Part shown: positions 14,515 to 22,977 of the stretch, in pieces
How positions within the stretch are numbered: the first letter of the stretch is position 1
Layout: the number at the start of each line of letters is the position of its first letter
Assembly (NCBI GenBank): GCA_002419465.1
Contig: DIGE01000019.1
Span: 1-64,000 of the forward strand
Source: Geobacter sp. UBA5730
GTDB taxonomy: Bacteria > Desulfobacterota > Desulfuromonadia > Geobacterales > Pseudopelobacteraceae
DNA length: 64,000 nucleotides
Direction: 5' to 3'
Notes under the pieces: model-generated
Seen by the model: the letters and a program-made list of their open reading frames with translations, nothing else
Databases searched by the model: none
Told to the model about the DNA's origin: nothing
Program-made: the position numbers and the translations under genes

Positions 14515-14763
14515 CTAGCGCGTCACCGGTGTGTCAGTGCAGTGTTCTGTAATCCACTGCTCTAAGACCTCTAGGATGGACTGGCGCTTCTGGGCGCAAT
14601 ACATCTTCAGTTGGCAGTGCAGAGTTTCTTGAATATCAGCGGAAAGCCTCACGGTATCCTTACACGCTGCAGCAGCCTTGTTGCCCAGTTTGATCGTCTT
14701 TTTGGTTTGCACCTCCTGATCTGGTGCGTGCTGGTGCGTCCTTTCACTCTTTTTCTTTAGCAT
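14515..14763 (-). CDS. Ribbon-helix-helix protein, short paralogue
   Basis: 82 residues from the ATG at 14763 (ribosome site GGGGGAGA). A basic Lys/Gln-rich N-terminal half precedes the ribbon-helix-helix (V-R-L-S-A-D-I-Q-E-T-L-H-C-Q-L-K-M-Y-C, then I-L-E-V-L-E-Q-W-I-T-E-H-C). It resembles the C-terminal part of the neighbouring 141-residue protein, but its tail is basic where the other is acidic. The pair could make mixed dimers. Likely a DNA-binding copy-control or partition regulator. Confidence 0.65.
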   Translation of the reverse strand: MLKKKSERTHQHAPDQEVQTKKTIKLGNKAAAACKDTVRLSADIQETLHCQLKMYCAQKRQSILEVLEQWITEHCTDTPVTR

Positions 14764-15123
14764 ATTAATCTCCCCCCTCGGTAAGAAGTGACCCCACACA
14801 GCGCCCCTACGAATACTGCGTTTCATCCAGCCATTAGCTTTAGTTGGGAGTATCTATGATCGTTGTTTGGTGACTAGACCTCTCAAACGCAGACTACTGA
14901 AATCCGCAGATGGACACTGGTGGGGTCAATATATTGTTAGTGCGGGGGGAGGAAAATTGAGGGGTTGGTGAAATTTAAAAAAAATTAGAGGGTTAGAATT
15001 AAACCAAAGTGACGCTTTACTCATTGCTGGCTGGAACTGGGGTTTGTGGGGTACTGGGCAAGTAAAGGGAAGCGTAAGCCCCCCTGAAAGAAAGACAACT
15101 AAAAGTTGAGTTGTCTGGCATTG
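14764..15123. other. Gene-free stretch between primase and regulator genes
   Basis: About 360 bp without a gene. It holds purine-rich stretches (14945-14990) and the inverted repeat AGACAACT/AGTTGTCT (15093-15100 with 15109-15116) just after the primase stop. It probably contains the promoter of the ribbon-helix-helix gene; no clear boxes. Confidence 0.4.
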
Positions 15124-16311
15124 TTACCGCCTGGTTGTCTTGCTTAAAGTAGTTGCGTCGCTACTGGCAACATTTTTATCAACCAGCAAAGAAAGTAACT
15201 CTTCACGTATGCTCTGCACACTCACAACAAGATTGTGCAAAATAATCCTGCCGACCGGGCTGTTAGGGGTGAATAATTTGGCGATGAGCTGTGTGTGCAT
15301 CAGAAAATCCGTCCCCTCTGTGTTTAGCACATCCAGCCAGTCTGAATCAGGATCAGGCGGGATCATAACTCTCACCTGATAGCCAGACATAAGCAGCTTA
15401 AAGGACAGTCTGAATGCTGCATTTTGTCCAACCCAGCTTGAGTCATTGTCAGACCAGATATCTACTTGTTTTATACCCGCAGGGGGGCAAAACGACGGCA
15501 TAAATACCGCTGACCCCAAAGCCCATGTGGGAACTCCGGTTGACTGAAATATAGCCTCCGCATTTTCAATGCCTTCGGCAACCGCCACAATGCCATCTTT
15601 AGGCCGATGCAAACGTACCGCTGACCCATTAGTCAATGCTCCAGGATAGGCAGCAAGAAACATCTTGGGTTTCGTGACATTGGCTTTGCCGTATCCTGTA
15701 GGACTCAAAAATGTACGATGTACTCCCGCAATGCTGCCGTCATGAGTTTTAAAAATAGCTACCATTGCTGGGAGATAAATTGTTTTTCCCTTTTCTCTGT
15801 AAGGCTCATCAGAGATATAGAATACATTGTCCAATCTCGGCGCGGTGAGACCTCGATAGCAGAAATACTCGGCAACACGTTCAGAATGACGCTTTCCCAC
15901 TTCTGCTATTCGTTGCAGATATTTTACCATTTGCGGACTGATTTCGTTTTTATTGCGAGCAATGCGGGCATAAACACTGCTCATCCTGGAGATATCAGAT
16001 ACCTTCGTATTTTGCAGCCACACTTCAATAGCAAATAGTGCCTGTAGAAAAGACCACCCATTGACCCAACACAGAAGCCTGAAACCATCTTTAAACGCAC
16101 CACAGGTGTTACACACACCACCACCTGTTACAGGAGCGTCATGAAAAAATCTGAATCCATCCTCACCACCATGTACAGGGCATGAAACGTGATTTGGATA
16201 TTTACGGCTGGCCTCTTCCAGGCAAGGCACATCAGATTTAAAATACTGCAACCATTTCCCCTGCATTTTCTGCTTGAGAAGGGCAATTTTTTCTGGTTTT
16301 ACGTATTTCAT
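15124..16311 (-). CDS. TOPRIM primase-like protein of the island
   Basis: 395 residues from the ATG at 16311. N-terminal zinc-binding region (C-P-V-H at about 45 and C-N-T-C at about 68, as in P4-type primases), a helical linker, then a TOPRIM domain with A-E-G-I-E-N-A-E-A (catalytic Glu, about 250) and D-I-W-S-D-N-D (about 290). It would make RNA primers for element replication. The start is unusual: the Shine-Dalgarno role falls to a run of 12 G (minus strand, 16320-16331), which partly pairs in a hairpin. A GTG three codons earlier would lie too close to the G-run. The DUF927 helicase-like gene lies upstream on the same strand. Confidence 0.82.
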   Translation of the reverse strand: MKYVKPEKIALLKQKMQGKWLQYFKSDVPCLEEASRKYPNHVSCPVHGGEDGFRFFHDAPVTGGGVCNTCGAFKDGFRLLCWVNGWSFLQALFAIEVWLQNTKVSDISRMSSVYARIARNKNEISPQMVKYLQRIAEVGKRHSERVAEYFCYRGLTAPRLDNVFYISDEPYREKGKTIYLPAMVAIFKTHDGSIAGVHRTFLSPTGYGKANVTKPKMFLAAYPGALTNGSAVRLHRPKDGIVAVAEGIENAEAIFQSTGVPTWALGSAVFMPSFCPPAGIKQVDIWSDNDSSWVGQNAAFRLSFKLLMSGYQVRVMIPPDPDSDWLDVLNTEGTDFLMHTQLIAKLFTPNSPVGRIILHNLVVSVQSIREELLSLLVDKNVASSDATTLSKTTRR

Positions 16312-16319
16312 ATACTTCA

Positions 16320-16354
16320 CCCCCCCCCCCCATACCTCTCTCGGGTATGGGGGG
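16320..16354 (-). promoter_or_regulatory. Hairpin and G12 tract forming the primase ribosome site
   Basis: Arms 16326-16336 and 16344-16354 pair perfectly (CCCCCCATACC/GGTATGGGGGG). On the minus strand the G-run of 12 continues from the hairpin to six bases before the primase ATG. Folding hides part of it, and slippage in the run would change spacing. Confidence 0.6.
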
Positions 16355-16418
16355 AAAGTGCTTTAAATATCATCTTCTGGCAGCATGTTTAGTTGAGACG
16401 GTGCTTTGCTTGAGACTA

Positions 16419-18146
16419 CTAGGATTCGTTGTCGGTGGTGTAAAACTCCTCGGTCAGGATTCCAGCTTTTACGGCGTAAAACCTGCCGTATTTGCCTGAT
16501 GTTCCAAGTTTTACCTTTGCCTTGTGCCTGGAGCTTTCATTGACGAACAGTAGGTCATTCCGTTTCAGTAGTTGCGCAAGTTCCCGCGTGTTTTTGAACT
16601 TGCTGGCCTCGGATAGCTGTTCGTCGGTAAAATAGAAGAGATCTTTGGCTTGATCCCAGAAGGCTTGTGCATTCCTAAAAACTTGGTCGTTTATAGAAGG
16701 TAAGCCTTTCCCATTACGGATTAGGAATTCTTGAAGGCGCATCATCCCACGAACAGCATCATCAATGGTGACATGCGTCCCCAACCAGGCATTTCGCACA
16801 AATTCAACACTAGCCCTAATCTCATCACGGGGGAAAGGTAGAATGTCTGCATCAACGGCCAACTCCCCAGCAAGCTGTACTGCCGCCAGCCGCCTGCAAA
16901 CTCTGGCCTGCTCTGGTGAAGCATCGGCAGGCGTTAAGGCTGAGATGTTCTCTTGAAGGCTTTCCTTTAAAATCTTAAGTGTTCTTTCAAAATTATCCTC
17001 CAGTTCCTCAATCAGGGCCGTAAGAAAGGCTTTACCAGCAGTGCCGTAGTAGTTGCTGGCGACCCTCTTAATGTAGGTGGAAAACTCTGCGGCACTGGTT
17101 TCTTCAGGTAGGACAGGGAAAATATTGTCCGCTGGGATATCGATCATCCTTTGCAGTATTCCGCCTTTGGCAATCTTGCCGGTTTGCTCAATGGCATCCT
17201 TGATAGTCAACTCACCGGTGCTCAAAACGATGCATCGCCAACGGTTTACTTTCTGGGCAGACCGGTCTCTAGCCATGGTTTTTTTGCCAGTCCCTCCGCA
17301 TAGCACGTAGATCATACTGGACAAGTCATGATTGTTACTCGCGCCCAATTCGTCAAGGCAGGTTAACGTGTCGCTGGTCGTAGCGGCAATTAGTTCCATG
17401 CCGTTCTGTGTGGCGTTCCATCGTGTGATAAAACTATTCAGTGCGTCTACAGCCGGATCCACCCCATTTGACCAGACCGATCCAGCTAGGCATAACAGGG
17501 TTGTTTTTCCACGAGAAGTTTTTGCGTACAGGTGAAATCCTCCTGGTTCGATACCCAGGGGTAAAACCAGCGGCCCCAGGAAAGCCAGGCTGAGACAGAA
17601 AACCATAAGTGGATTTCCTTCTGCGTTCTCAGCGACATATTTTTTCCATTTTTTCAACGTACCTTTGACAAGTTGCTTACGTTGTTTACGGTTTATGTCT
17701 GTGGATGGAGTAAAGTTGAAAATCTGATCACGTCCGCCGAGAATGTACTCACTAGTGATGAAGGTGGTTGGGTAGTCTCCTGCGACCCATCCGCAGGTTG
17801 ACACGTCTACGATACGATTCGTAGTTTCAATACTCTTGAGGAATGCAACAAGCAATTTTTCGCACTGGTGGTTTGCCAGGACACCTTTTCCAGCGAGTAG
17901 CTGCAGTGCAGGCAAACCAGTGCCAGTGAGTTCTGTGAGGGGAATTCTGACATCAACCAGCTTTCCGTCAAGATTGGTGACGTTTAAATTCAGAGACCAA
18001 CCGTCATTCTCTGGTGTGCGGGAAAGCGCCTCTAGTGTGATCGTGGATCGAGTGATCTCAATCTCAACGCCATTGCGGTCGACGAAGATGACTCCGCCGT
18101 TATCGCCAATTTTGAAGTACTCAGTAACGGTTTGATTGCTTTTCAT
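16419..18146 (-). CDS. DUF927 helicase-like ATPase
   Basis: 575 residues. The central part (about 160-380) matches DUF927, a superfamily of element-borne replication ATPases: G-F-H-L-Y-A-K-T-S-R-G-K-T-T as the nucleotide-binding loop (about 205-215), C-L-D-E-L as the Walker B motif (about 268), and a downstream S-T-G-E arginine-finger region. The N-terminal 150 residues resemble the DUF927 preamble; the last 130 form a winged-helix-like tail. In phages and integrative elements it is paired with a TOPRIM/zinc primase, as here. It would unwind the origin. Ribosome site AAGGAG. Confidence 0.82.
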   Translation of the reverse strand: MKSNQTVTEYFKIGDNGGVIFVDRNGVEIEITRSTITLEALSRTPENDGWSLNLNVTNLDGKLVDVRIPLTELTGTGLPALQLLAGKGVLANHQCEKLLVAFLKSIETTNRIVDVSTCGWVAGDYPTTFITSEYILGGRDQIFNFTPSTDINRKQRKQLVKGTLKKWKKYVAENAEGNPLMVFCLSLAFLGPLVLPLGIEPGGFHLYAKTSRGKTTLLCLAGSVWSNGVDPAVDALNSFITRWNATQNGMELIAATTSDTLTCLDELGASNNHDLSSMIYVLCGGTGKKTMARDRSAQKVNRWRCIVLSTGELTIKDAIEQTGKIAKGGILQRMIDIPADNIFPVLPEETSAAEFSTYIKRVASNYYGTAGKAFLTALIEELEDNFERTLKILKESLQENISALTPADASPEQARVCRRLAAVQLAGELAVDADILPFPRDEIRASVEFVRNAWLGTHVTIDDAVRGMMRLQEFLIRNGKGLPSINDQVFRNAQAFWDQAKDLFYFTDEQLSEASKFKNTRELAQLLKRNDLLFVNESSRHKAKVKLGTSGKYGRFYAVKAGILTEEFYTTDNES

Positions 18147-18493
18147 ACAATAACTCCTTTTGAGATGTAGTCGAGTGACTATGCCCCAAACAAAGCAATG
18201 CGTGTGCCATAAAATATAAAAGATACCGGTACCTTACAAAACAAAGAGGGGTGTGTTAGGTGGTGTAGGGATACCAGGTGAAATTGTTAGCTAAAGCGGG
18301 GGGATTATGGAATACATATATAAAACACAAAAAAACTCATAATAACCTAAAATTAAGAATAATTTTCGTTGAAATAATTTTTATAAAAAGACAAAAATAA
18401 TTGTAATTTTAAGCAATAACTTGCTGTAATAAAAAGCAAAACATGTCAATAATTGACACAATAATTGTCATTTTTTTGACACAGGTGGACGTT
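18147..18493. promoter_or_regulatory. AT-rich divergent control region, possible replication origin
   Basis: About 350 bp between the divergent DUF927 gene and the transposase-like regulator gene. Positions 18310-18440 are very AT-rich. It contains the perfect 15-bp palindrome TGTCAAT-A-ATTGACA (18444-18458) and two further TTGTCA/TTGACA boxes before 18480, which look like binding sites of the plus-strand regulator. Location beside primase and helicase genes makes it the best origin candidate; no iteron array is evident. Confidence 0.45.
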
Positions 18494-19507
18494 ATGAAAA
18501 AAGCGGCAGCCAGTATGGCACGGAAATATCATCAAAAAGGGCTCAAGGCTGCAGAGATAAAGAACAAGCTCTATGCAGTCAACCGAATGGATGTGTCAAT
18601 AAGCGCTGTCTACAACTGGATTAGGAAACGTAAATCTTCGGCTAGTTCTAAAACCTCCATCTCCAAACGCAGACCCGGAAGACCTGCTGTACTTGCCAAG
18701 CTAACAAGGCAAATCTTGCTGAACGCTGCACTCGTTAGTCGCTATGATTTTAAAAGGCTGATGAGTGTAATAGGGCCGTTTGTCGATATGCTGCAGAAAA
18801 TTGAAGGGACAAAATCACAGGTCTCTGAGAAAACACTGAAACGCTACTGGGATAGCTCTATTAAGAGCAAGCTTATTGTAGCACCCCTAAAAAAACCTCC
18901 AAGGGCTGGCACCGTTGTACTGCATGGCATTCCAATTCGCTGGAGACAGGGTGAGGATGGAGTTCTCAAGCGTGGCTTCATGCTGTGCATTATTGAGCGG
19001 TATACCGGCTTTGCTTATTTTTGTGCATATACTCAAATAAAACACGAAAGCCTCTACAAGCGCATCAATCTTTTTGCTGATAAATATCAAGCGCCGATAC
19101 ACAAGATTGTCATGACAACCAGGGCGATAGAGTCTTCAGACGGCAAAAAGCGCGTTTCAACGATTATGAGGGTGCCCTATGATGAGTTCTGCCAGCACCT
19201 TGAAAATGACAGAGATGTAGATGCACAAAACATCAAGGTGGTTGTGACTGCACCATCTAAAGGCAAGCCGACAACAATCGTAATTCCAGGTAGCTATGAT
19301 AGCATTGACCATCTCAACAAGTATTTGGTCGAAATAGCAGATTGTTACAATAAGACTCAGCGTCTGCCGCAGGGGAAAATTAAGCAGAGAAAAGACGAAA
19401 ACTATTGCCCACGGGCCAGGCTGTGGGGCCTTGTCAGCAAAATCGAACTTAAGGACTTTAACTGCCGAAAAACTTTCGTAAAGCGCAGCCGTTTCTACGA
19501 GTCATGA
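18494..19507 (+). CDS. Transposase-derived regulator with degenerate DDE domain
   Basis: 337 residues from the ATG at 18494 (ribosome site AGGTGG); an earlier in-frame ATG at 18443 would fall inside the operator palindrome. Residues about 10-45 form a helix-turn-helix of the IS630/IS481 type, followed by an R-R-P-G-R-P linker. Residues about 125-230 follow the retroviral integrase fold (F-M-L-C-I-I-E-R-Y-T-G-F-A-Y-F), but the expected catalytic Asp positions read I-P-I-R-W and T-T-R-A-I-E-S. It therefore looks catalytically dead and likely acts as a DNA-binding regulator. It is divergent from the replication genes and flanked by TTGACA boxes. Confidence 0.6.
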   Translation: MKKAAASMARKYHQKGLKAAEIKNKLYAVNRMDVSISAVYNWIRKRKSSASSKTSISKRRPGRPAVLAKLTRQILLNAALVSRYDFKRLMSVIGPFVDMLQKIEGTKSQVSEKTLKRYWDSSIKSKLIVAPLKKPPRAGTVVLHGIPIRWRQGEDGVLKRGFMLCIIERYTGFAYFCAYTQIKHESLYKRINLFADKYQAPIHKIVMTTRAIESSDGKKRVSTIMRVPYDEFCQHLENDRDVDAQNIKVVVTAPSKGKPTTIVIPGSYDSIDHLNKYLVEIADCYNKTQRLPQGKIKQRKDENYCPRARLWGLVSKIELKDFNCRKTFVKRSRFYES

Positions 19508-19544
19508 ACCTGCAGAGATTAGCGGGGTGTAGCGGGGTGCGGGG

Positions 19545-19569
19545 AACCATTTAGAATTCGATGGTTTTT
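19545..19569 (+). terminator. Terminator after the transposase-derived gene
   Basis: AACCAT/ATGGTT with a 10-base loop (19545-19566), followed by T-run; 38 bp after the stop at 19507. Confidence 0.6.
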
Positions 19570-19616
19570 CAGTCCCCCCGCTTTCCCCGGTGCCCTGTCA
19601 ACCTCCAAGCATGTAA

Positions 19617-19808
19617 CATCATACGCAGCAGTTACAGCTGTTCCTGGATGAGCAGCAAGAGGCCAAAGTGACTCAGTTCATGGATACGATGAACAACAAG
19701 CTGGGTGCTTTTACCGTGACCTACGGCAGCCTGCTGCAGACTGAGGAAAAAGGCTCACACGTTATTTCACCGGCCTGGAGACCGAAGGGAATCAGGAATG
19801 TTAAGTGA
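19617..19808 (+). pseudogene. C-terminal fragment of a Y-family DNA polymerase-like gene
   Basis: A 63-codon open frame, closed by TGA at 19806, has no start or ribosome site. Its end (V-I-S-P-A-W-R-P-K-G-I-R-N-V) and the preceding T-V-T-Y-G-S-L-L resemble the tail of UmuC/DinB-type polymerases. It is a remnant lying 90 bp from the right attachment site, likely left by an earlier insertion or partial loss. Confidence 0.5.
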
Positions 19809-19864
19809 CAATGACGAACTAATTTTTGGCAACTTCACAATTACTGCACAATCGACAAACGAAA

Positions 19865-19895
19865 AGGGTTAGCCTTGTGAGCTAACCCTTTGTTT
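19865..19895 (-). terminator. Terminator following tRNA-Gly, supplied by the island end
   Basis: AAGGGTTAGC/GCTAACCCTT with a 7-base loop (19865-19891). On the minus strand it follows the tRNA-Gly 3' end at 19899. Since the native terminator was moved to 49-102, the island carries a replacement. Confidence 0.65.
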
Positions 19896-19897
19896 TT

Positions 19898-19973
<76 letters not shown>

Positions 19974-19987
19974 GTGAAGAGATGAAT

Positions 19988-20017
19988 TGTATAACAAACC
20001 CTTTGGTTGCCTGTCAA
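19988..20017 (-). promoter_or_regulatory. Promoter of tRNA-Gly
   Basis: Minus strand TTGACA (20012-20017), 18-base spacer, TATACA (19988-19993), ending 14 bases before the tRNA 5' end. Confidence 0.65.
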
Positions 20018-20039
20018 TATTTTTTTTTGCTGCCTCCCA

Positions 20040-20540
20040 CTACTTGGAGGCCCCGAAGAAATTGAGAATGGCGTCATCAAGGCTGACGGCCTGTTCCTTC
20101 TTGGGTGCTGCAGGCGGTTGGGGCGCTGCGGGCTGAGCGGCTGGGGCTGTCTGAACCGCTTCCTGAAACAGCAGTTCGACCCCGCCGATCGGCTCAGGTG
20201 TTGGCGGTGAAGGCGCTGGCGGTTCGGTTATGGCAACCTCTTCGACCAGTTCGGTGACCGGGGCTGGCTGTTCCTTGCTCGGGAAGGCACGGGCATCAAA
20301 CTCGCCACTCTTCAGCCGGCGCATCATCTCCTTGTGCTGCTCCTTCATCAGATCCTCAACCACCGACTCCAGGCTGTCGATCTTGAGAATATCGGCGTAG
20401 CTGGTCTTTTTGGAGCAGAGAATCACCCCTTCACGGTAGAGCAGGGTAATGACATGGGGGTTTTTGACCCCGCTGTCTTCTGTCTGAATATGGAAGACAT
20501 CGCCCTTGTACGTGACGTTGTGGTTATAACCGAGCAGCAT
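20040..20540 (-). CDS. Conserved hypothetical protein with proline-rich tail
   Basis: 166 residues. The first 75 form a compact domain (Y-N-H-N-V-T-Y-K-G-D-V-F-H-I-Q-T-E-D-S-G) that reads like a small beta-rich fold found in Geobacter-type proteins; the rest is a Pro/Ala/Glu-rich linker ending in a short helix (A-I-L-N-F-F). It starts 22 bp after the metH stop on the same strand, so it could be co-transcribed. It may be a PilZ-like or signalling protein but I cannot assign a family. Confidence 0.65.
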   Translation of the reverse strand: MLLGYNHNVTYKGDVFHIQTEDSGVKNPHVITLLYREGVILCSKKTSYADILKIDSLESVVEDLMKEQHKEMMRRLKSGEFDARAFPSKEQPAPVTELVEEVAITEPPAPSPPTPEPIGGVELLFQEAVQTAPAAQPAAPQPPAAPKKEQAVSLDDAILNFFGASK

Positions 20541-20561
20541 GGTTGGTATCCCCGTTCAGCA

Positions 20562-22976
20562 TCAGTGCTTGAACATTTTTTTGATCTTGGCCACGGCTTC
20601 CATGGCATCCTTGGCGTACAGGTCGGCACCGATCCGGTCGGCGTATTCCTGCGAGACCACCGCCCCGCCTACCATGGTGAAGGTGCGCACCCCGGCAGCC
20701 TTCAATTTCTTGAGCACCAGATCCATTTCGGCCATGGTGGTGGTCATCAGGGCCGAGAGTCCCACCGCATCCACCTGCAACTCAAGCGCCTTTTTGACGA
20801 TGGTGGCGGAGGAGACGTTTTTGCCGATGTCGAATACCTCGAAACCGTGGTTTTCCAGCAAGGTACAGACGATATTCTTGCCGATGTCGTGGATATCCCC
20901 TTCCACAGTGGCCATCAGGATCTTGCCCAGCGACTTGGCCTGCTCACCGGACAACTCTTGCTTGAGCCGCGCGAAACCAGCCTGCATGGTTTCGGCCGAC
21001 TGCATCACCTGGGGCAGAAAGACGATATTTTTTTCAAAACGCCGCCCCACCTCTTCCAGGCCCGGCAGCAGACCCTCGTTACTGACCTGCATCGGCGAGA
21101 GCCCTTCGGCCAGGGCTTGCTCGATCAAGGCCACGATTCCTTCCCGATCCCCATTGATTATGGCCAGGGACAACAGATCGCGGATGGCCAAGGGCTGGTC
21201 CGTTGCGGCAGGAGTTGTCACGCTGGCCTGCTGGCCGGCATAGGCGGCAATGTAGCCGCTGGACTGGGGATCACGGTTCAGCAACACCTGGGCTGAACGC
21301 CAGGCGTCCATCATCGCCTTTTCCTTGGGATTGATGATGGCGGCATCCAGCCCGGCCTCCATGGCCATGGCAAAGAAGGTTGACGAAATCAAGGGCCGTT
21401 GCGGCAGGCCAAAGGAGATGTTGCTGACCCCCAGCACGGTGACCAGTCCCAGCTTCTGCTTGACAAGCCGGATGGCCCGCAGGGTCTCCATGGCCCGTTT
21501 TTGCTCGGCGCTGACCGTCAGGGTCAGACAGTCGATGATGATGTCCCGGTCAGGAATACCGATCCGGCGGGCAGCATTACGAATCCGGCGTGCTATCGCC
21601 AGCCGTCCCTCGGCAGTGTCGGGAATTCCCTTTTCGTCCAGGGTCAGCCCCAGCACGGCAGCGCCATACTTTTTGGCTAACGGCAGAATACGTCGCAAAC
21701 TCTTGCGCTCGCCATTGACCGAGTTGATCAGCACCTTGCCGTCGGCGGCCTTCAGTCCGGCCTCCAGGGCCTTGGGGCTGGAGGAATCCAGCACCAGCGG
21801 CTGGCTGACCGCCGTGGTGACGCAGAACACCGCCCGCTCCAGGGCTGCCGGTTCATCGATGCCGGGCGCACCAACATTCACGTCCAGCAGGTGGGCGCCA
21901 GCCTGGGCCTGTTCCATGGCCTCGCGGCGGATGTAGGCAGTTTTGCCCTCCAGCAGTTCCTGGGTGTAGAGCTTTTTGCCGGTGGGATTGATCCGCTCGC
22001 CGATCAAGGCGGTTGGGTTGCCCTGCCCCACTGCTGTCCAGCCGGCACGGCTGGACAGTAACAACGGCATGACACGATCATCAGCCTGCCAGGCAGCCTG
22101 GCGTCCATCCAGGGCAGCCCGCATGGCCTTGATATGGGCCGGGGTGGTGCCGCAGCAGCCGCCGATCACCCGCACCCCCAGCGCCAGCAGACGATCATGG
22201 TAGGCGGTCATCTCATCTGGGCCGGCCGGAAAGATGGTTTTACCATCCACCAGTTGCGGCAGGCCGGCGTTTGCCTGACAGATCAGCGGCAGCTGACTGA
22301 CCCGCCGCATCCCTTTCAGCAGGTCATACATCCCCTCCACACCCAGCCCGCAGTTGCTGCCGATCAGATCGGCTCCGGCAGCGGTAAGGGTAATGGCGGC
22401 AGCCTCCGGCGAGGTGCCCAGCACTGAACGGCCGTTGTCCTCGAAGGTCAGCATGGCGATCACCGGCAGCTGCGGGGCCACCTGTTTGCAGCCCATCAGG
22501 GCCGCCTTGCACTCTTTGATATCCAGAAAGGTTTCCAGGGTGAACAGGTCGGCACCGGCTTCGGCCAGTGCCAGGGCCTGCTCGGCAAACACCGCCACCA
22601 TCCGGTCAAAGGAGACCTCGCCCACCGGCTCCACAAACTGACCGGTCGGACCGATGGAGGCTGCCACATAGGCCTTGCCTGCGGCCGCTTGCCGGGCGAT
22701 CTCCACGGCGCGGGCGTTGATCTCAACCAGCTTGTCCTCAAGGCCATAGTGCTCAAGCTTGAAACGGCTGCCGCCAAAGGTGTTGGTAACGATGATGTCG
22801 GCACCGGCCGCGACATAGTCGCGGTGTACCGAGGCCACTACCTCGGGCATGGTCAGGTTCAGCTCTTCTGGGGACTGTCCGGGCTTGAGGCCCCGTTCCT
22901 GTAGCAGGGTGCCCATGGCGCCGTCCAGGATCAGGGTGCGCTCGGCGATTGCACGCAGAAAAGGTGGCAATGACAT
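20562..22976 (-). CDS. metH: Cobalamin-dependent methionine synthase, short form
   Basis: 804 residues from the ATG at 22976 (site AAAGGA). It transfers a methyl group from methyl-tetrahydrofolate via cobalamin to homocysteine. N-terminal homocysteine-binding barrel (about 1-290) with zinc cysteines in G-S-N-C-G and G-G-C-C-G-T; pterin-binding barrel (about 320-570, starting L-I-G-E-R-I-N-P-T-G); then the cobalamin cap and the binding domain (about 590-804) with the base-off motif D-I-H-D-I-G-K. The C-terminal S-adenosylmethionine reactivation domain of the 1,200-residue E. coli enzyme is absent, so a separate reactivase must serve it. The GerMN gene precedes it by one base. Confidence 0.93.
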   Translation of the reverse strand: MSLPPFLRAIAERTLILDGAMGTLLQERGLKPGQSPEELNLTMPEVVASVHRDYVAAGADIIVTNTFGGSRFKLEHYGLEDKLVEINARAVEIARQAAAGKAYVAASIGPTGQFVEPVGEVSFDRMVAVFAEQALALAEAGADLFTLETFLDIKECKAALMGCKQVAPQLPVIAMLTFEDNGRSVLGTSPEAAAITLTAAGADLIGSNCGLGVEGMYDLLKGMRRVSQLPLICQANAGLPQLVDGKTIFPAGPDEMTAYHDRLLALGVRVIGGCCGTTPAHIKAMRAALDGRQAAWQADDRVMPLLLSSRAGWTAVGQGNPTALIGERINPTGKKLYTQELLEGKTAYIRREAMEQAQAGAHLLDVNVGAPGIDEPAALERAVFCVTTAVSQPLVLDSSSPKALEAGLKAADGKVLINSVNGERKSLRRILPLAKKYGAAVLGLTLDEKGIPDTAEGRLAIARRIRNAARRIGIPDRDIIIDCLTLTVSAEQKRAMETLRAIRLVKQKLGLVTVLGVSNISFGLPQRPLISSTFFAMAMEAGLDAAIINPKEKAMMDAWRSAQVLLNRDPQSSGYIAAYAGQQASVTTPAATDQPLAIRDLLSLAIINGDREGIVALIEQALAEGLSPMQVSNEGLLPGLEEVGRRFEKNIVFLPQVMQSAETMQAGFARLKQELSGEQAKSLGKILMATVEGDIHDIGKNIVCTLLENHGFEVFDIGKNVSSATIVKKALELQVDAVGLSALMTTTMAEMDLVLKKLKAAGVRTFTMVGGAVVSQEYADRIGADLYAKDAMEAVAKIKKMFKH

Positions 22977-22977
22977 G

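Noticed and set aside
20334..21296. Long plus-strand frames opposite metH and the hypothetical gene
   Set aside because: They are mirror frames of GC-rich coding sequence; the minus-strand genes have clear domains.
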